The notes beneath the pieces are model-generated. The model saw nothing but the letters and a program-made list of their open reading frames with translations. It searched no databases and had not been told where the DNA came from. This document shows positions 25,279 to 34,606 of a stretch of DNA of 64,000 nucleotides, piece by piece. The stretch comes from Duganella sp. Root1480D1 (lineage in GTDB: Bacteria; Pseudomonadota; Gammaproteobacteria; Burkholderiales; Burkholderiaceae_D). The stretch's first letter is position 1; every line of letters begins with the position of its first letter. The stretch lies in NCBI RefSeq assembly GCF_001427305.1, contig NZ_LMFZ01000048.1, positions 249,355 to 313,354 of the forward strand, in the 5' to 3' direction. The position numbers and the translations under genes are program-made.

Positions 25279-26598
25279 TCAGGCCCCTTTCTGCGAGGCT
25301 TTGAGCCCACGCGCCAGGTCTTCGAGCAGGTCGCCGGCATCTTCCAGGCCGACCGAGAGCCGCATCGTGCCTTCCGCGATCCCCGACGCCGCCAACTGGT
25401 TGGCCGGCACGCGGAAATGCGTCGTCGAAGCAGGGTGGATCACCAGCGAACGCGCGTCGCCCACGTTGGCAAGGTGCGAAAACACTTTCAGGCTGTCGAC
25501 GAAGCGCTTGCCGGCCGCGCGGTCGCCTTTCAGCGTAAACGACAGCACCGCACCTGCGCCCTTCGGCAGCAGTCTGGCCGCCAGCGCCCGGTCCGGATGG
25601 CTCTCCAGTTCCGGATAGATCACCGACTCGACTGCCGGATTGGCGAGCAGGAATTCCGCCATGCGGCGGGTATTGGCCACGTGCCGGTCCATGCGCACCG
25701 CCAGTGTTTCAACGCCCTGCAGGATGGCGAAGGCATTGTGCGGGCTCATGGCCGCGCCGAAATCGCGCAAGCCCTCGCGCCGGGCCCGCAGCGCAAAGGG
25801 CGCCACGGTCGATTCTTCAGCGAAAACCATGCCATGGAAGCCGTCATACGGTTCGCACAGTTCGGCAAAGCGGCCCGTTGCCTCGTAGGCTGCCTGCCAG
25901 TCAAAGGTGCCGCCATCGACCAATACGCCGCCGATCGCCGTGCCGTGCCCGCACAGGAATTTGGTGGCGGAGTGGAATACCAGGTCGGCGCCATGCTCGA
26001 AAGGACGCAGCAGGTAGGGCGTGGTGAAGGTTGAGTCGACCATCAGCGGCAGGTGGGACTCGTGCGCTATCGCAGCCACGCCGGCGATGTCCAGCACGTC
26101 CAGGCCCGGATTGCCCAGCGTTTCGCCGAATAGCACCCGGGTCTCAGGCCGGATCGCCGCACGCCAGGCATCCAGGTCGCGCGGATCGACAAAAGTGGTC
26201 TCTATGCCGAAGCGTTTCAGCGTATATGCGAGCAGGTTGTGCGAGCCGCCATACAGCGCCCGCGATGCGACGATATGCGAACCCGCGCCGGCAATGGTGG
26301 CCAGCCCGAGGTGCATGGCCGCCTGGCCGCTGGCAGTGGCGATGCCGGCGACGCCGCCTTCCAGCGCCGCCATGCGTTCTTCAAGCACCGCATTGGTCGG
26401 GTTGGAAATGCGCGAATACACATGGCCGGCCCGTTCCATATTGAACAGGGCAGCCGCATGGTCCGAGTCGCGGAAAGCGAAGGAGGACGTGAAATGGATC
26501 GGCGTAGCGCGGCTGCCGGTGGCCGGATCCGGCGTGGCGCCCGCGTGCAGGGCGAGGGTATCGAACCCGGGATAATTTGGCGTTGTCATGGATGCCAT
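25279..26598 (-). CDS. metY: O-acetylhomoserine sulfhydrylase-type PLP enzyme
   Basis: Cys/Met-metabolism PLP enzyme of 439 residues. It probably condenses O-acetyl- or O-succinyl-homoserine with sulphide to give homocysteine. The PLP lysine is in FHSATKFLCGHGTAIGG. Other family marks are YSRISNPTNAVLEERMAALEG without its surroundings altered, ETLGNPGLDVLDI and VDSTFTTPYLLRPFEHGAD. The C-terminus has HPASTTHFRV and MRLSVGLED. The insertion pattern fits MetY better than MetB or MetZ, but MetZ or a gamma-lyase cannot be excluded. Starts at 26598 or 26589 are both possible. Confidence 0.87.
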   Translation of the reverse strand: MASMTTPNYPGFDTLALHAGATPDPATGSRATPIHFTSSFAFRDSDHAAALFNMERAGHVYSRISNPTNAVLEERMAALEGGVAGIATASGQAAMHLGLATIAGAGSHIVASRALYGGSHNLLAYTLKRFGIETTFVDPRDLDAWRAAIRPETRVLFGETLGNPGLDVLDIAGVAAIAHESHLPLMVDSTFTTPYLLRPFEHGADLVFHSATKFLCGHGTAIGGVLVDGGTFDWQAAYEATGRFAELCEPYDGFHGMVFAEESTVAPFALRARREGLRDFGAAMSPHNAFAILQGVETLAVRMDRHVANTRRMAEFLLANPAVESVIYPELESHPDRALAARLLPKGAGAVLSFTLKGDRAAGKRFVDSLKVFSHLANVGDARSLVIHPASTTHFRVPANQLAASGIAEGTMRLSVGLEDAGDLLEDLARGLKASQKGA

Positions 26599-26734
26599 GC
26601 TATCGTGTTATTTAGCTTGTGAATACTGTTGCGTTTTGATTAATCCAACTCTGGATTTTTCGCTTGGCATACGCTAAATTCGATGGTAAGGCTTACAATA
26701 AAACCATAATCACCACCGGACAGGACGGCCCAAA

Positions 26735-27193
26735 ATGAAAGTATCTGAAATCCTCCAAGTCAAAGGGAACATCCTCTACACGATCACTCCGGACCAGCCG
26801 TTGGTCGAAGCGGCAAATACCATGGCCGAAAAAGACATCGGCTCGCTGGTGGTGATGGAATACGGTGACCTGGTCGGCATGCTGACGTTCCGCGAAGTGC
26901 TGAAGGCGCTGCACGCGAACCAGGGCTCGGTCGGCGGCGGCACCGTGCGCAAGCACATGGATGACCACCCGATCACCGTCACCCCGGATACCGAAGTCAA
27001 TGAAGTGCGCCGCATCATGTTGGAAAAGCACGCGCGCTACCTGCCGGTGATGAATGCCAAAACCCTGCTGGGCGTGATCTCGTTCTACGACGTGGCGCGC
27101 GCCGTCCTGGAGGCGCAGAGTTTCGAGAACCGCATGCTGAAGGCATACATCCGCGACTGGCCTGCAGAAGAAGAGGAAAAGTCGGAAGGCTGA
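26735..27193 (+). CDS. CBS-domain pair protein
   Basis: A 152-residue protein consisting almost only of two CBS domains (about 10-65 and 78-130), which bind adenine nucleotides or S-adenosyl ligands. Typical lines are ANTMAEKDIGSLVVMEYG and MLEKHARYLPVMNAKTLLG. There is no attached enzyme domain, so it is a free sensor or adaptor. It stands alone on the plus strand and ends just before a strong hairpin. A TACAAT at 26694-26699 may be its -10, but no good -35 is visible. Confidence 0.9.
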   Translation: MKVSEILQVKGNILYTITPDQPLVEAANTMAEKDIGSLVVMEYGDLVGMLTFREVLKALHANQGSVGGGTVRKHMDDHPITVTPDTEVNEVRRIMLEKHARYLPVMNAKTLLGVISFYDVARAVLEAQSFENRMLKAYIRDWPAEEEEKSEG

Positions 27194-27207
27194 TTCCGGC
27201 CAGCTCC

Positions 27208-27244
27208 AAATAAAAAAATGGGGTACGTCCCCATTTTTTTATTT
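27208..27244. terminator. Bidirectional terminator between CBS and REC-EAL genes
   Basis: A perfect 16-base inverted repeat (A-rich outer half, GGGG/CCCC inner half) with a 5-base loop TACGT. Seven T's follow the stem in both directions. It touches the stop codon of the convergent gene at 27243, so it can terminate both transcripts. Confidence 0.9.
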
Positions 27245-29504
27245 ATGCGACGCCGGCCAGTGCATCGTCGCTGAGCCACCCGACCAGGGCTTCGCCGGTC
27301 ATCGGCCGCGCAAACAGGAAGCCCTGGCCCAGCGGGCAGCCCAGGGTGTGCAGGATTTGCGCCTGGCGTTCGTCCTCCACGCCTTCTGCGATCACGGCCA
27401 GGCCCAGGTTGCGTCCCAGTTGAACCACCATTTCGGCGATGCTGCTGCCGCGGGCGGAGTTGGTAATCTCGGTGACGAAAGCGCGGTCGATCTTCAGGCG
27501 GTCCACTTGCAGGCGCTGCAGGTAGGAGAGCGAGGAGAAACCGGTGCCGAAATCGTCGATTGCAATGGTCACGCCGGTCTGCTTGATCTGCGCCAGCATC
27601 TTGATCAGCATATCCGGTTCTTCCATCGCCATCGATTCGGTGATCTCAAGTTCCACATATTCCGGCGGCGCGCCGGTGTCGTGCAGCGCATTGCGCAGCA
27701 TCTCCAGGAAATGCGGGTGGCGGAACTGCACCTGCGATACGTTAATCGACATGGTGAACTCGGTATAGCCCGCGGCGCGCAAGGCGACCAGTTCCTGCAT
27801 CGAGGTACGCATCACCCATTCGCCCAGGTCGATAATCAGGCCGGAATATTCCGCGATCGGGATGAATCGGTCCGGCGACACGAATTTGCCGTCCGGCGTT
27901 TGCCAGCGCAGCAAGGCTTCCGCGCCCATCGGCCGGCGCGTATCGAGGTCGACTTGCGGTTGGTAGACAACAAAGAGTTGGTTCTGGCTGAAACCGGTGC
28001 GCAACGCGTGCATCATGCGCACACGCTCGCGGATTTCCACGCCCATGCTGCGCGAGAAGTAGAAGTGGCCGGCGCGCTGCTGGGTCTTGGCGCGCTTCAG
28101 GGCGATATCGGCATCCTTCAGTGCATCGGCGCCGCTGCCGTCGTGCTCCAGCAGCCGCACCAGGCCAAGGGTGGCCGATAGCTGCACGTCCTGCCCGTCT
28201 ATGCTGAAAGGCGTGGTGAACAGGGCGATGATATTGCCTGGGTTCACCTGGCCTGCGTCGCCCAGCACGCAGAAAATATCGCCGCCGATGCGGGCTACGG
28301 TCAATTGCTTGCCGAGGCTATTCTGCAGGCGCGCTGCCACGGCGGACAGCAGCAGGTCGCCAAATTCGTGGCCCAGTGCGTCGTTGGTTTCGGCAAAGTG
28401 GTCAAGGTCAACCAGGCAAAGCGTGGCGTCCTGCTTGGCAGGCCCAGCCAGTGTGGCATCGAGGATCTCGACCAGGCGCGTGCGGTTCGGCAGCTTGGAC
28501 AGGTTGTCGTAGAAGGCTGCGGTGTGCAAGTGCGACACCAGTTCCACGTTATCGAGGCCCACCGCCACATTGCTGCAAAAGACGTCCAGCAGGCTTTCTT
28601 CCAGCGCGCTTGGTGCGCGCGAAACATCCATGAACGCGACGAAGGTGCGGCTGGCCTTGCCGGCGAAGTGCAGCGCAATGCTGTCGGTGCAATAGAGATT
28701 CCGGCGCGCAGCCAGGCATTCTTCCATCGCCTTGTGCACACGCGGATCTTCGTTTGCGGTGAGCTGGGAATTGGACAGGTTATGGTGGCTGCCGGTGGCT
28801 GCCATCACGACCAGCTCATGGCAGCCTGCGTCCGGGCACTCCTGCACGCACAGGACACCATGCGGTTCCTGTCCCAGCAATTCGGCGATCTGCGACAGCA
28901 CGCCGGAGGCAAAATTCTGCACGCCGTGCAGCGCCATCAATTCAGTACTGGAATGTACGATGCGTGCCAGGCCGCGCCGGCTCTCGTTGATATTGCGGAT
29001 TTGCTCGTAGGAGCGGATCGCGGCGGTCACAGTCGTGAACAGCTTGATGCGCGTCAGCTCCGACTTGGTCTTGTAATCGTTGATGTCGAAATCGCGGATC
29101 GCATCGATCTCGGGGGCGTAGCCGGGCTGGCCGGTGCGCAGGATAATGCGCACGTCGGCAAGCTTGAGGGTTTCGCGGATATAGCGCACCAGGTGCAAAC
29201 CGGCGTCATCCTGCTCCATGACTACGTCGAGCAGGATCACGGCGATTTCCTGTTCGTGCTTGAGCATTTCGCGCGCCTGGGCGGCGGAATAAGCGTGCAC
29301 GAATTCCAGGGGGCGGTGCTGCATGTCCAGGTTGCCGAGGGCGAACGTGGTCGTCGAATGGACGTCTTCGTCGTCATCGATAATCATCACGCGCCAGACA
29401 TTGCGCTGTGTTGGGAGAGCTGGCTGAGCCGTATGCTCTTCTAAGAAAACCAGATCGTCCTGATCGTCGTGGCCGCCATCCGGCGCCGTGATCGAAGGGG
29501 GCAT
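27243..29504 (-). CDS. Response regulator with DUF3369, degenerate GGDEF and EAL domains
   Basis: A 753-residue c-di-GMP phosphodiesterase regulator. An N-terminal receiver has VMIIDDDEDVH and phospho-acceptor Asp in VILLDVVME. A DUF3369/GAF-like domain follows. The GGDEF domain reads RIGGDIF, so it is probably not a cyclase. The EAL domain is intact, with EALLRW, ELEITES, DDFGTGFSS and AEGVE. The start at 29504 (MPPSIT) is chosen because GGAG lies 13 to 10 bases upstream; the longer frame would need an upstream TTG. No histidine kinase is adjacent. Confidence 0.92.
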   Translation of the reverse strand: MPPSITAPDGGHDDQDDLVFLEEHTAQPALPTQRNVWRVMIIDDDEDVHSTTTFALGNLDMQHRPLEFVHAYSAAQAREMLKHEQEIAVILLDVVMEQDDAGLHLVRYIRETLKLADVRIILRTGQPGYAPEIDAIRDFDINDYKTKSELTRIKLFTTVTAAIRSYEQIRNINESRRGLARIVHSSTELMALHGVQNFASGVLSQIAELLGQEPHGVLCVQECPDAGCHELVVMAATGSHHNLSNSQLTANEDPRVHKAMEECLAARRNLYCTDSIALHFAGKASRTFVAFMDVSRAPSALEESLLDVFCSNVAVGLDNVELVSHLHTAAFYDNLSKLPNRTRLVEILDATLAGPAKQDATLCLVDLDHFAETNDALGHEFGDLLLSAVAARLQNSLGKQLTVARIGGDIFCVLGDAGQVNPGNIIALFTTPFSIDGQDVQLSATLGLVRLLEHDGSGADALKDADIALKRAKTQQRAGHFYFSRSMGVEIRERVRMMHALRTGFSQNQLFVVYQPQVDLDTRRPMGAEALLRWQTPDGKFVSPDRFIPIAEYSGLIIDLGEWVMRTSMQELVALRAAGYTEFTMSINVSQVQFRHPHFLEMLRNALHDTGAPPEYVELEITESMAMEEPDMLIKMLAQIKQTGVTIAIDDFGTGFSSLSYLQRLQVDRLKIDRAFVTEITNSARGSSIAEMVVQLGRNLGLAVIAEGVEDERQAQILHTLGCPLGQGFLFARPMTGEALVGWLSDDALAGVA

Positions 29505-29716
29505 GTGTCGCTTCTCCAAGGGGTCTCGGTGTTCTTACAACTTAGTATATAGCGAATTGTTCTTGAGAACGACCATTAAAACACTTTCATGGAAGTTAAC
29601 GAATAGCGGTGTGCTAGTTTCGCAAAAGTTGTAGTTTAAAAAGCTACTTCCTGCGAGATTTGCCATATCGGGTTAGAATGGGTAGTTTCCCCCTGCTACT
29701 ACTCATCGTCTCCATC

Positions 29717-30823
29717 ATGTCCGGCAATTCCTTTGGCAAGCTGTTCACCGTCACCACCTTTGGCGAATCCCATGGTCCTGCAATTGGCTGCGTCATCGAC
29801 GGTTGTCCACCGGGCCTGGCGCTGAGCGAGGCCGACATCCAGCCGGAGCTGGATCGCCGCAAGCCTGGCACTTCGCGCCACGTGACGCAGCGCCAGGAGC
29901 CTGACACGGTGCAGATCCTGTCGGGTGTATACCAGGGCGTTACCACCGGCACGCCGATCGCGCTGCTGATCAAGAACGAAGACCAGCGCAGCAAGGATTA
30001 CGGCAATATCGCCGAGAGCTTCCGCCCAGGTCACGCTGACTATACCTACTGGCATAAATATGGCGTGCGCGATCCGCGCGGCGGCGGCCGTTCTTCGGCG
30101 CGCCTGACTGCTCCGGTAGTGGGTGCGGCAGCCGTCGCAAAAAAATGGCTGAACGAGAAGTACGGCACCGAATTCGCTGGCTGCATGAGCCAGTTGGGCG
30201 AAATCGAAGTCCCGTTCGAGAGTTTTGAACACGTGCCTTCCAACCCGTTCTTCGCTGCCACTTCCGACGCGGCGCTGATCGAGCGCATGGAAGACTATAT
30301 GGACGGCCTGCGCAAGGATGGCGATTCCATCGGCGCCCGCATCGATGTGGTGGCGCGCAATGTGCCGGTCGGCCTGGGCCAGCCAATCTATGACAAGCTC
30401 GATGCCGATATTGCCTACGCAATGATGGGCATTAACGCGGTGAAGGGTGTTGAGATCGGCGCCGGTTTCGACAGCGTCTCGCAGCGCGGTTCCGAGCACG
30501 GCGATGAACTGACGCTGGAAGGGTTTGTCGGCAACAATTCCGGCGGTGTGTTGGGCGGCATTTCAACTGGCCAGGACATTACTGTGTCGATCGCGATCAA
30601 GCCGACTTCTTCGATCCGCACGCCGCGCCGTTCGATCGACAAGGAAGGCAATCCGGTCATGGTGGAAACCTTCGGCCGCCACGATCCCTGCGTCGGCATC
30701 CGCGCCACCCCGATTGCGGAAGCGATGCTGGCCCTGGTGCTGATGGACCACGCGCTGATGCACCGGGCGCAGTGCGGCGATGTCGAAGTCTCGACCCCGG
30801 ATATCAGTAAAGCGCGCAGTTAA
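29717..30823 (+). CDS. aroC: Chorismate synthase
   Basis: Final step of the shikimate pathway, making chorismate from EPSP with reduced FMN. The protein starts MSGNSFGKLFTVTTFGESHG, and the family signatures DPRGGGRSSARLTA, GSEHGDE and the Arg-rich RTPRRSID with RHDPCVGIRA are all present. Length 368 is normal. The ATG at 29717 is preferred over an in-frame upstream ATG because family proteins begin here. The MFS gene starts directly after its stop codon. Confidence 0.97.
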   Translation: MSGNSFGKLFTVTTFGESHGPAIGCVIDGCPPGLALSEADIQPELDRRKPGTSRHVTQRQEPDTVQILSGVYQGVTTGTPIALLIKNEDQRSKDYGNIAESFRPGHADYTYWHKYGVRDPRGGGRSSARLTAPVVGAAAVAKKWLNEKYGTEFAGCMSQLGEIEVPFESFEHVPSNPFFAATSDAALIERMEDYMDGLRKDGDSIGARIDVVARNVPVGLGQPIYDKLDADIAYAMMGINAVKGVEIGAGFDSVSQRGSEHGDELTLEGFVGNNSGGVLGGISTGQDITVSIAIKPTSSIRTPRRSIDKEGNPVMVETFGRHDPCVGIRATPIAEAMLALVLMDHALMHRAQCGDVEVSTPDISKARS

Positions 30824-31966
30824 GTGCTTCCGGCCCAGGCTTTCGGATTCGCGCTTTTCCTCTTCTGTTATTACGCTTACGCCGGTACTTTTTCGACTTA
30901 CGCCAGCCTGTATTTCCAGGGCAGGGGGATGTCGGTAGCGCAGATCGGCGTCCTGATGTCGCTGATCCAGGTACTGCGTATCTTCGGCCCCAATGTCTGG
31001 GGCTATGTTGCTGACCATTCCGAACGGCGCGTATTTGTATTGCGCCTGACCGGCGTTGCGGCACTGGTATCGTTTTCAGGTTTCATCTTCGGTTCCACGT
31101 TCGCGCACTTCTTTGCCGCGATGGTGCTGCTTAACCTGTTCACCAGCGCGCAGGGCCCGATGTGCGAAGCCTTGATGCTGTCCGAAATGCGTGGCGACCT
31201 CACTTACTACGGGCGCATTCGCCTGTGGGGCTCGATCGGCTTTATCGTCACCGTGATGCTGTCATCCTTCCTGATGGATTGGCAGGGCACTGGTGCCTTG
31301 ATCTGGTTTTGCGGCGTGCTGCTGGTATGCGTGCTGGGCGCGGCGTTCCGCCTGAAAGACGTACCGCGCCTGACCCATGCCGGCAAGCCGCCGGCCTTGC
31401 TGTCCGTGCTGCGCAAGAAAGAAGTGCTGGCCTTCTTTGCTTCCACCGCGCTCATGGTCTCGGCCCACGCTTCGCTGTACACCTTCTATTCGCTGTATTT
31501 GGAAAAGCAGGGCTACAGCAAGACCGTCACCGGCATGATGTGGTCCGTCGGGGTGGTGGCGGAAGTGCTCTGCTTTTACTTCCAGGCGCCGCTGTTCAAG
31601 CGCTGGGGCGCCAAGCGCCTGATGTATGCCTGCTTTGCTTTCGGCGTACTGCGTTTCGCCATGATCGGGGCCGGCGCACAGTCGCTGGCCTTGCTGGTTG
31701 CCGCGCAGTTGATGCATGCGGCGACCTTTGCGCTGCATCACTCTGCGTCGGTGCAGACCATGCAGCGCTGGTTTGGCGGGGCTTTGCAGGCGCGCGGACA
31801 GGCGCTGTACATCAGTATTTCCTATGGCGTTGGCGCCAGCATCGGCAGCCTGGCGCTGACGCAGGTCTGGCAAAGCGCCGGGCCGCAGTTCATCTATTAC
31901 GTGGCATCCGGACTGGTGGCGGCTGGCTCCGTGGCCGCTGCGCTAAGTTATCGCTGGCAGCGATAG
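30824..31966 (+). CDS. MFS transporter (MFS_1-like / HcaT type)
   Basis: A 380-residue twelve-helix major facilitator, resembling the nucleoside-symporter/3-phenylpropionate (HcaT) branch. Marks are FCYYAYAGTFSTYASLYFQGRG in split form near the start, RRVFVLRLTG, and YGRIRLWGSIGFI. The start is GTG at 30824, immediately after the aroC TAA, so translation is probably coupled to aroC. Its last 19 bases overlap the convergent M15 gene. The substrate is unknown; an aromatic compound would fit the aroC linkage but is speculation. Confidence 0.87.
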   Translation: MLPAQAFGFALFLFCYYAYAGTFSTYASLYFQGRGMSVAQIGVLMSLIQVLRIFGPNVWGYVADHSERRVFVLRLTGVAALVSFSGFIFGSTFAHFFAAMVLLNLFTSAQGPMCEALMLSEMRGDLTYYGRIRLWGSIGFIVTVMLSSFLMDWQGTGALIWFCGVLLVCVLGAAFRLKDVPRLTHAGKPPALLSVLRKKEVLAFFASTALMVSAHASLYTFYSLYLEKQGYSKTVTGMMWSVGVVAEVLCFYFQAPLFKRWGAKRLMYACFAFGVLRFAMIGAGAQSLALLVAAQLMHAATFALHHSASVQTMQRWFGGALQARGQALYISISYGVGASIGSLALTQVWQSAGPQFIYYVASGLVAAGSVAAALSYRWQR

Positions 31967-32799
31967 CCATCCCCGGAACAACCTTCGGCCAGTGCGGTCA
32001 ACGCTAGTTCAAAATGCATGCCGTCGATTGACGTACCGCTGAAATGGCCGCCCCACGCAAAACCATGCTTGGCGAAGACTGGCACAAGTTCACGCACGCT
32101 GCCGATGGCTCCTTGGGGTGCGGGCGGTTTATGGTAAGAATTCCATTGGGAATTGAGATCGATGGCAATGCCCCAGCTGTGTGAACTGTAGTCTTTGCTG
32201 GGGTTGAAGCCCACGTGCCTGGGCACGAAAGTACCCGCGCACGTGCGAATACAATTCTGCAGGGCCGGGTCAGCAGCAATTTCGTTGAAAACAGCTTCGA
32301 AGTAGGGGATGGCATGCTGGTGCAGCTCGACGCTTTTCACTCCAATGCCTTGTAACACTGGGTGCTGAAAGCTCGCAATGTTCTGCTTGACCCATGCGGG
32401 GTCGATTGAAATATAGCCATTCGCCAGCTCTTTGGCATCGAACATCCCGAAAACGGTTCGCAGGTCTTGTCCAAGCAGGGGCAAGATGGTGCCGTTGCTG
32501 CGGCGCTTGACCGGCAAGGGTCCGAGGGCCGGCAAGTCCGGCAGCACCGGCTCCACGCCCCCGCTCCAGAAAAACTGATTCGGATTGTCTGCGTTACAGT
32601 ACCAATGGCTATTGTCGTTCACCGCTTCACCATCGACCAGGGTGAGGGCGCGCAACTGCGCCGGTGGACGGACCCCGTCTACGCGCCGGCCCTTTGTCGT
32701 TGCCGCGTCGCGAATATTCAGTGGCCGCCGTACTTGCAGCAGCAGGGGGGCCGCGGCGAAATTGGCCAGGACCGTGTAATTTGGAATTTCAGCCGACAT
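31948..32799 (-). CDS. SH3-like plus M15 (VanY-type) peptidase
   Basis: A 283-residue predicted peptidoglycan endopeptidase or carboxypeptidase. The N-terminal about 85 residues resemble a bacterial SH3 module (LLLQVRRPLNIRDAAT). The C-terminal M15 domain has SSHSWGIAIDLN and GTSIDGMHFEL, giving zinc ligands His207, Asp214 and His262. There is no signal peptide, so it resembles an endolysin or a secreted effector rather than a housekeeping DD-peptidase. The ATG at 32799 (MSAEIPNY) is preferred, with GAGG nine bases upstream; an ATG at 32805 is also possible. It overlaps the upstream gene by 11 bases and is last in the cassette. Confidence 0.85.
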   Translation of the reverse strand: MSAEIPNYTVLANFAAAPLLLQVRRPLNIRDAATTKGRRVDGVRPPAQLRALTLVDGEAVNDNSHWYCNADNPNQFFWSGGVEPVLPDLPALGPLPVKRRSNGTILPLLGQDLRTVFGMFDAKELANGYISIDPAWVKQNIASFQHPVLQGIGVKSVELHQHAIPYFEAVFNEIAADPALQNCIRTCAGTFVPRHVGFNPSKDYSSHSWGIAIDLNSQWNSYHKPPAPQGAIGSVRELVPVFAKHGFAWGGHFSGTSIDGMHFELALTALAEGCSGDGYRCQR

Positions 32800-34600
32800 A
32801 GTCATCTTCCTCACCTGGATGCAATAACGTGCGAATCTGGATCTCGGTGAGCTCGCCGTTCGGATCCGCCCCTTTGCTTTCCTGCCACTTCTGGATAAAG
32901 CTCCGGGTCGCACTATCGAGGCGGCCCGTTTGTGCGCTTGGCGGCAGTTCCAGCGCTCGCTGGATGCGGATGATTTCTTCAAAGCTCAAGGCATGCTCCG
33001 CCTCGTTGACTGCGTCTGAGAACGGAATGAGCTTCTGGTCCGGCTGCGGCAACACCGGTAGCGCTGTTTGCCCGGGAAGTTCAGTGACGGTAGTTGGGCG
33101 CGCCAGGACGCTTACCGCTGGTTCTGCGGCGCCGTCGGATTTGCTGGTGACGCTGGCCGCTTCCGGCTTGGCGCCACTGCCGCGAACCTTGACCAGCCTG
33201 CCGAGCAGATCGAACCAGAACGGAGCGCCCAGTGAGACTGCCAGAGCGGTCATGAACCACCCGCCCAGTGCAATTGGCAGGTTTTTGTAAGTGCCGCTGT
33301 CGGACAACATGCCGGAAAGGTTGCCGGGGCACTTGGTCGATTCCAAGCCGCTGCCAGCGGTTTCGAGCTCGCAGTCGAATGCCGCTACATGCGGCCAGTT
33401 GTTATAAGACCATCCGATCGGCAAACTGACTTGTTTGAATGCGCCTGCATCTTTCAGTCGCAAGCACAGGGCCTTCTGCGCCTTGTCTTCGATGGCGCCA
33501 CAACGTTCTTCCAAAAGCAGGGCGAGGCTGTTGCCGGCGTCCGCCTTGCCAAGGCGTTTGGCTCGTTCGTTGTCCAAGGCTGTACTGAAGCGCTTGGCAA
33601 GAATTGCAAGCCTTTCGCCGGCGACCTTCGGCTGAAACCCGCTGTGCGCGAAATCAGGCAGATTCATCACCAGCGCATCCAGCTCGGATCGCGCCTGGGG
33701 ATGCGGGTCACCTATGCCGGCTTTGCGGTCGCGCCCAAGGTAGGTCTGTGCTTCGGTCAAACTTTTTTGGGTGTTAATGATCAGAGTAACCAGTGGATCA
33801 TCGGGCGCGGTGGATGTGCGCTCCAGCTGGTGATACCAGGCCTCGAGCAGGGCACGCAGTTCCGCCAAAGCTGAATCGGTTGCAGCCATTTCTTTGGCCG
33901 CAGAATCCAGCGCTTTGGAGTTGGTCTCACGCGGCGCGACGTTTGGATCGGATTTGTAGGCATTGACGGCAAGCTCGGCTTGGGCCACCATGTTTTGGCG
34001 CAAACCCGCATCGTTCCATAAATTGTCGCTGATGGCGATTGGATTGATATTCAAGGCCGCGGCAACAATGAATCCGTACACCATCAAGCGAACCTGGTTC
34101 TGACGCACGAACCAACCGGTCGCCCGCTTCCCCACTTCGTCATACCACGCAACCAGCCGCCCCTCGAAAGCCGGCCAATCCTGCTCGACGCCCTTGCTCA
34201 GTGCCTGCAGGTTGGGCACGATGCCTCTGAATGCATCGCTTGCTGCCGATCCCAATTGCGCTATCAGGGCGGAGGGACTTGCGGCGCGTTCGTTACCGGT
34301 CAGTCCGTCCATCCGTTCAAGCAGGGCCGCGACAAACATCTGGCCGCTGATATATGAAGGTGCCCGCTGTTTGGACTCGTCGTCCTTGAACTGGCTGATG
34401 CTCTTCAGGAGCGGCGACTCAAGCAATGCACCAGAGAACTTGGGATTGTCGCCGCCGATTGAGTTTAGTTGCTGTTGCAGGGTTTTGCCGCGAGACCCAA
34501 GCAGACTGGCATGCAATTCCGAGAGGATTGTCACCACCAGGCTCGCCAGGGCAATGACCAGCACTAATCCGATAATGACATCGATCATACGTGTGTCCAT
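32789..34600 (-). CDS. Membrane protein with C-terminal peptidoglycan-binding-like domain
   Basis: A 603-residue protein I do not recognise as a family. A strong N-terminal membrane anchor (about 7-27) is followed by a charged helical region. A second hydrophobic stretch lies at about 170-185 and a third at about 440-465. The C-terminus (about 535-595) reads like a PG_binding_1 fold (RIQRALELPP, TGRLDSATRSFIQKWQ). The central region has several Cys (about 370-430). It starts 6 bases after the protease/SleB stop. Its topology could place the C-terminal module in the periplasm or the cytoplasm. Confidence 0.75.
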   Translation of the reverse strand: MDTRMIDVIIGLVLVIALASLVVTILSELHASLLGSRGKTLQQQLNSIGGDNPKFSGALLESPLLKSISQFKDDESKQRAPSYISGQMFVAALLERMDGLTGNERAASPSALIAQLGSAASDAFRGIVPNLQALSKGVEQDWPAFEGRLVAWYDEVGKRATGWFVRQNQVRLMVYGFIVAAALNINPIAISDNLWNDAGLRQNMVAQAELAVNAYKSDPNVAPRETNSKALDSAAKEMAATDSALAELRALLEAWYHQLERTSTAPDDPLVTLIINTQKSLTEAQTYLGRDRKAGIGDPHPQARSELDALVMNLPDFAHSGFQPKVAGERLAILAKRFSTALDNERAKRLGKADAGNSLALLLEERCGAIEDKAQKALCLRLKDAGAFKQVSLPIGWSYNNWPHVAAFDCELETAGSGLESTKCPGNLSGMLSDSGTYKNLPIALGGWFMTALAVSLGAPFWFDLLGRLVKVRGSGAKPEAASVTSKSDGAAEPAVSVLARPTTVTELPGQTALPVLPQPDQKLIPFSDAVNEAEHALSFEEIIRIQRALELPPSAQTGRLDSATRSFIQKWQESKGADPNGELTEIQIRTLLHPGEEDDYVG

Positions 34601-34606
34601 ATTGCC

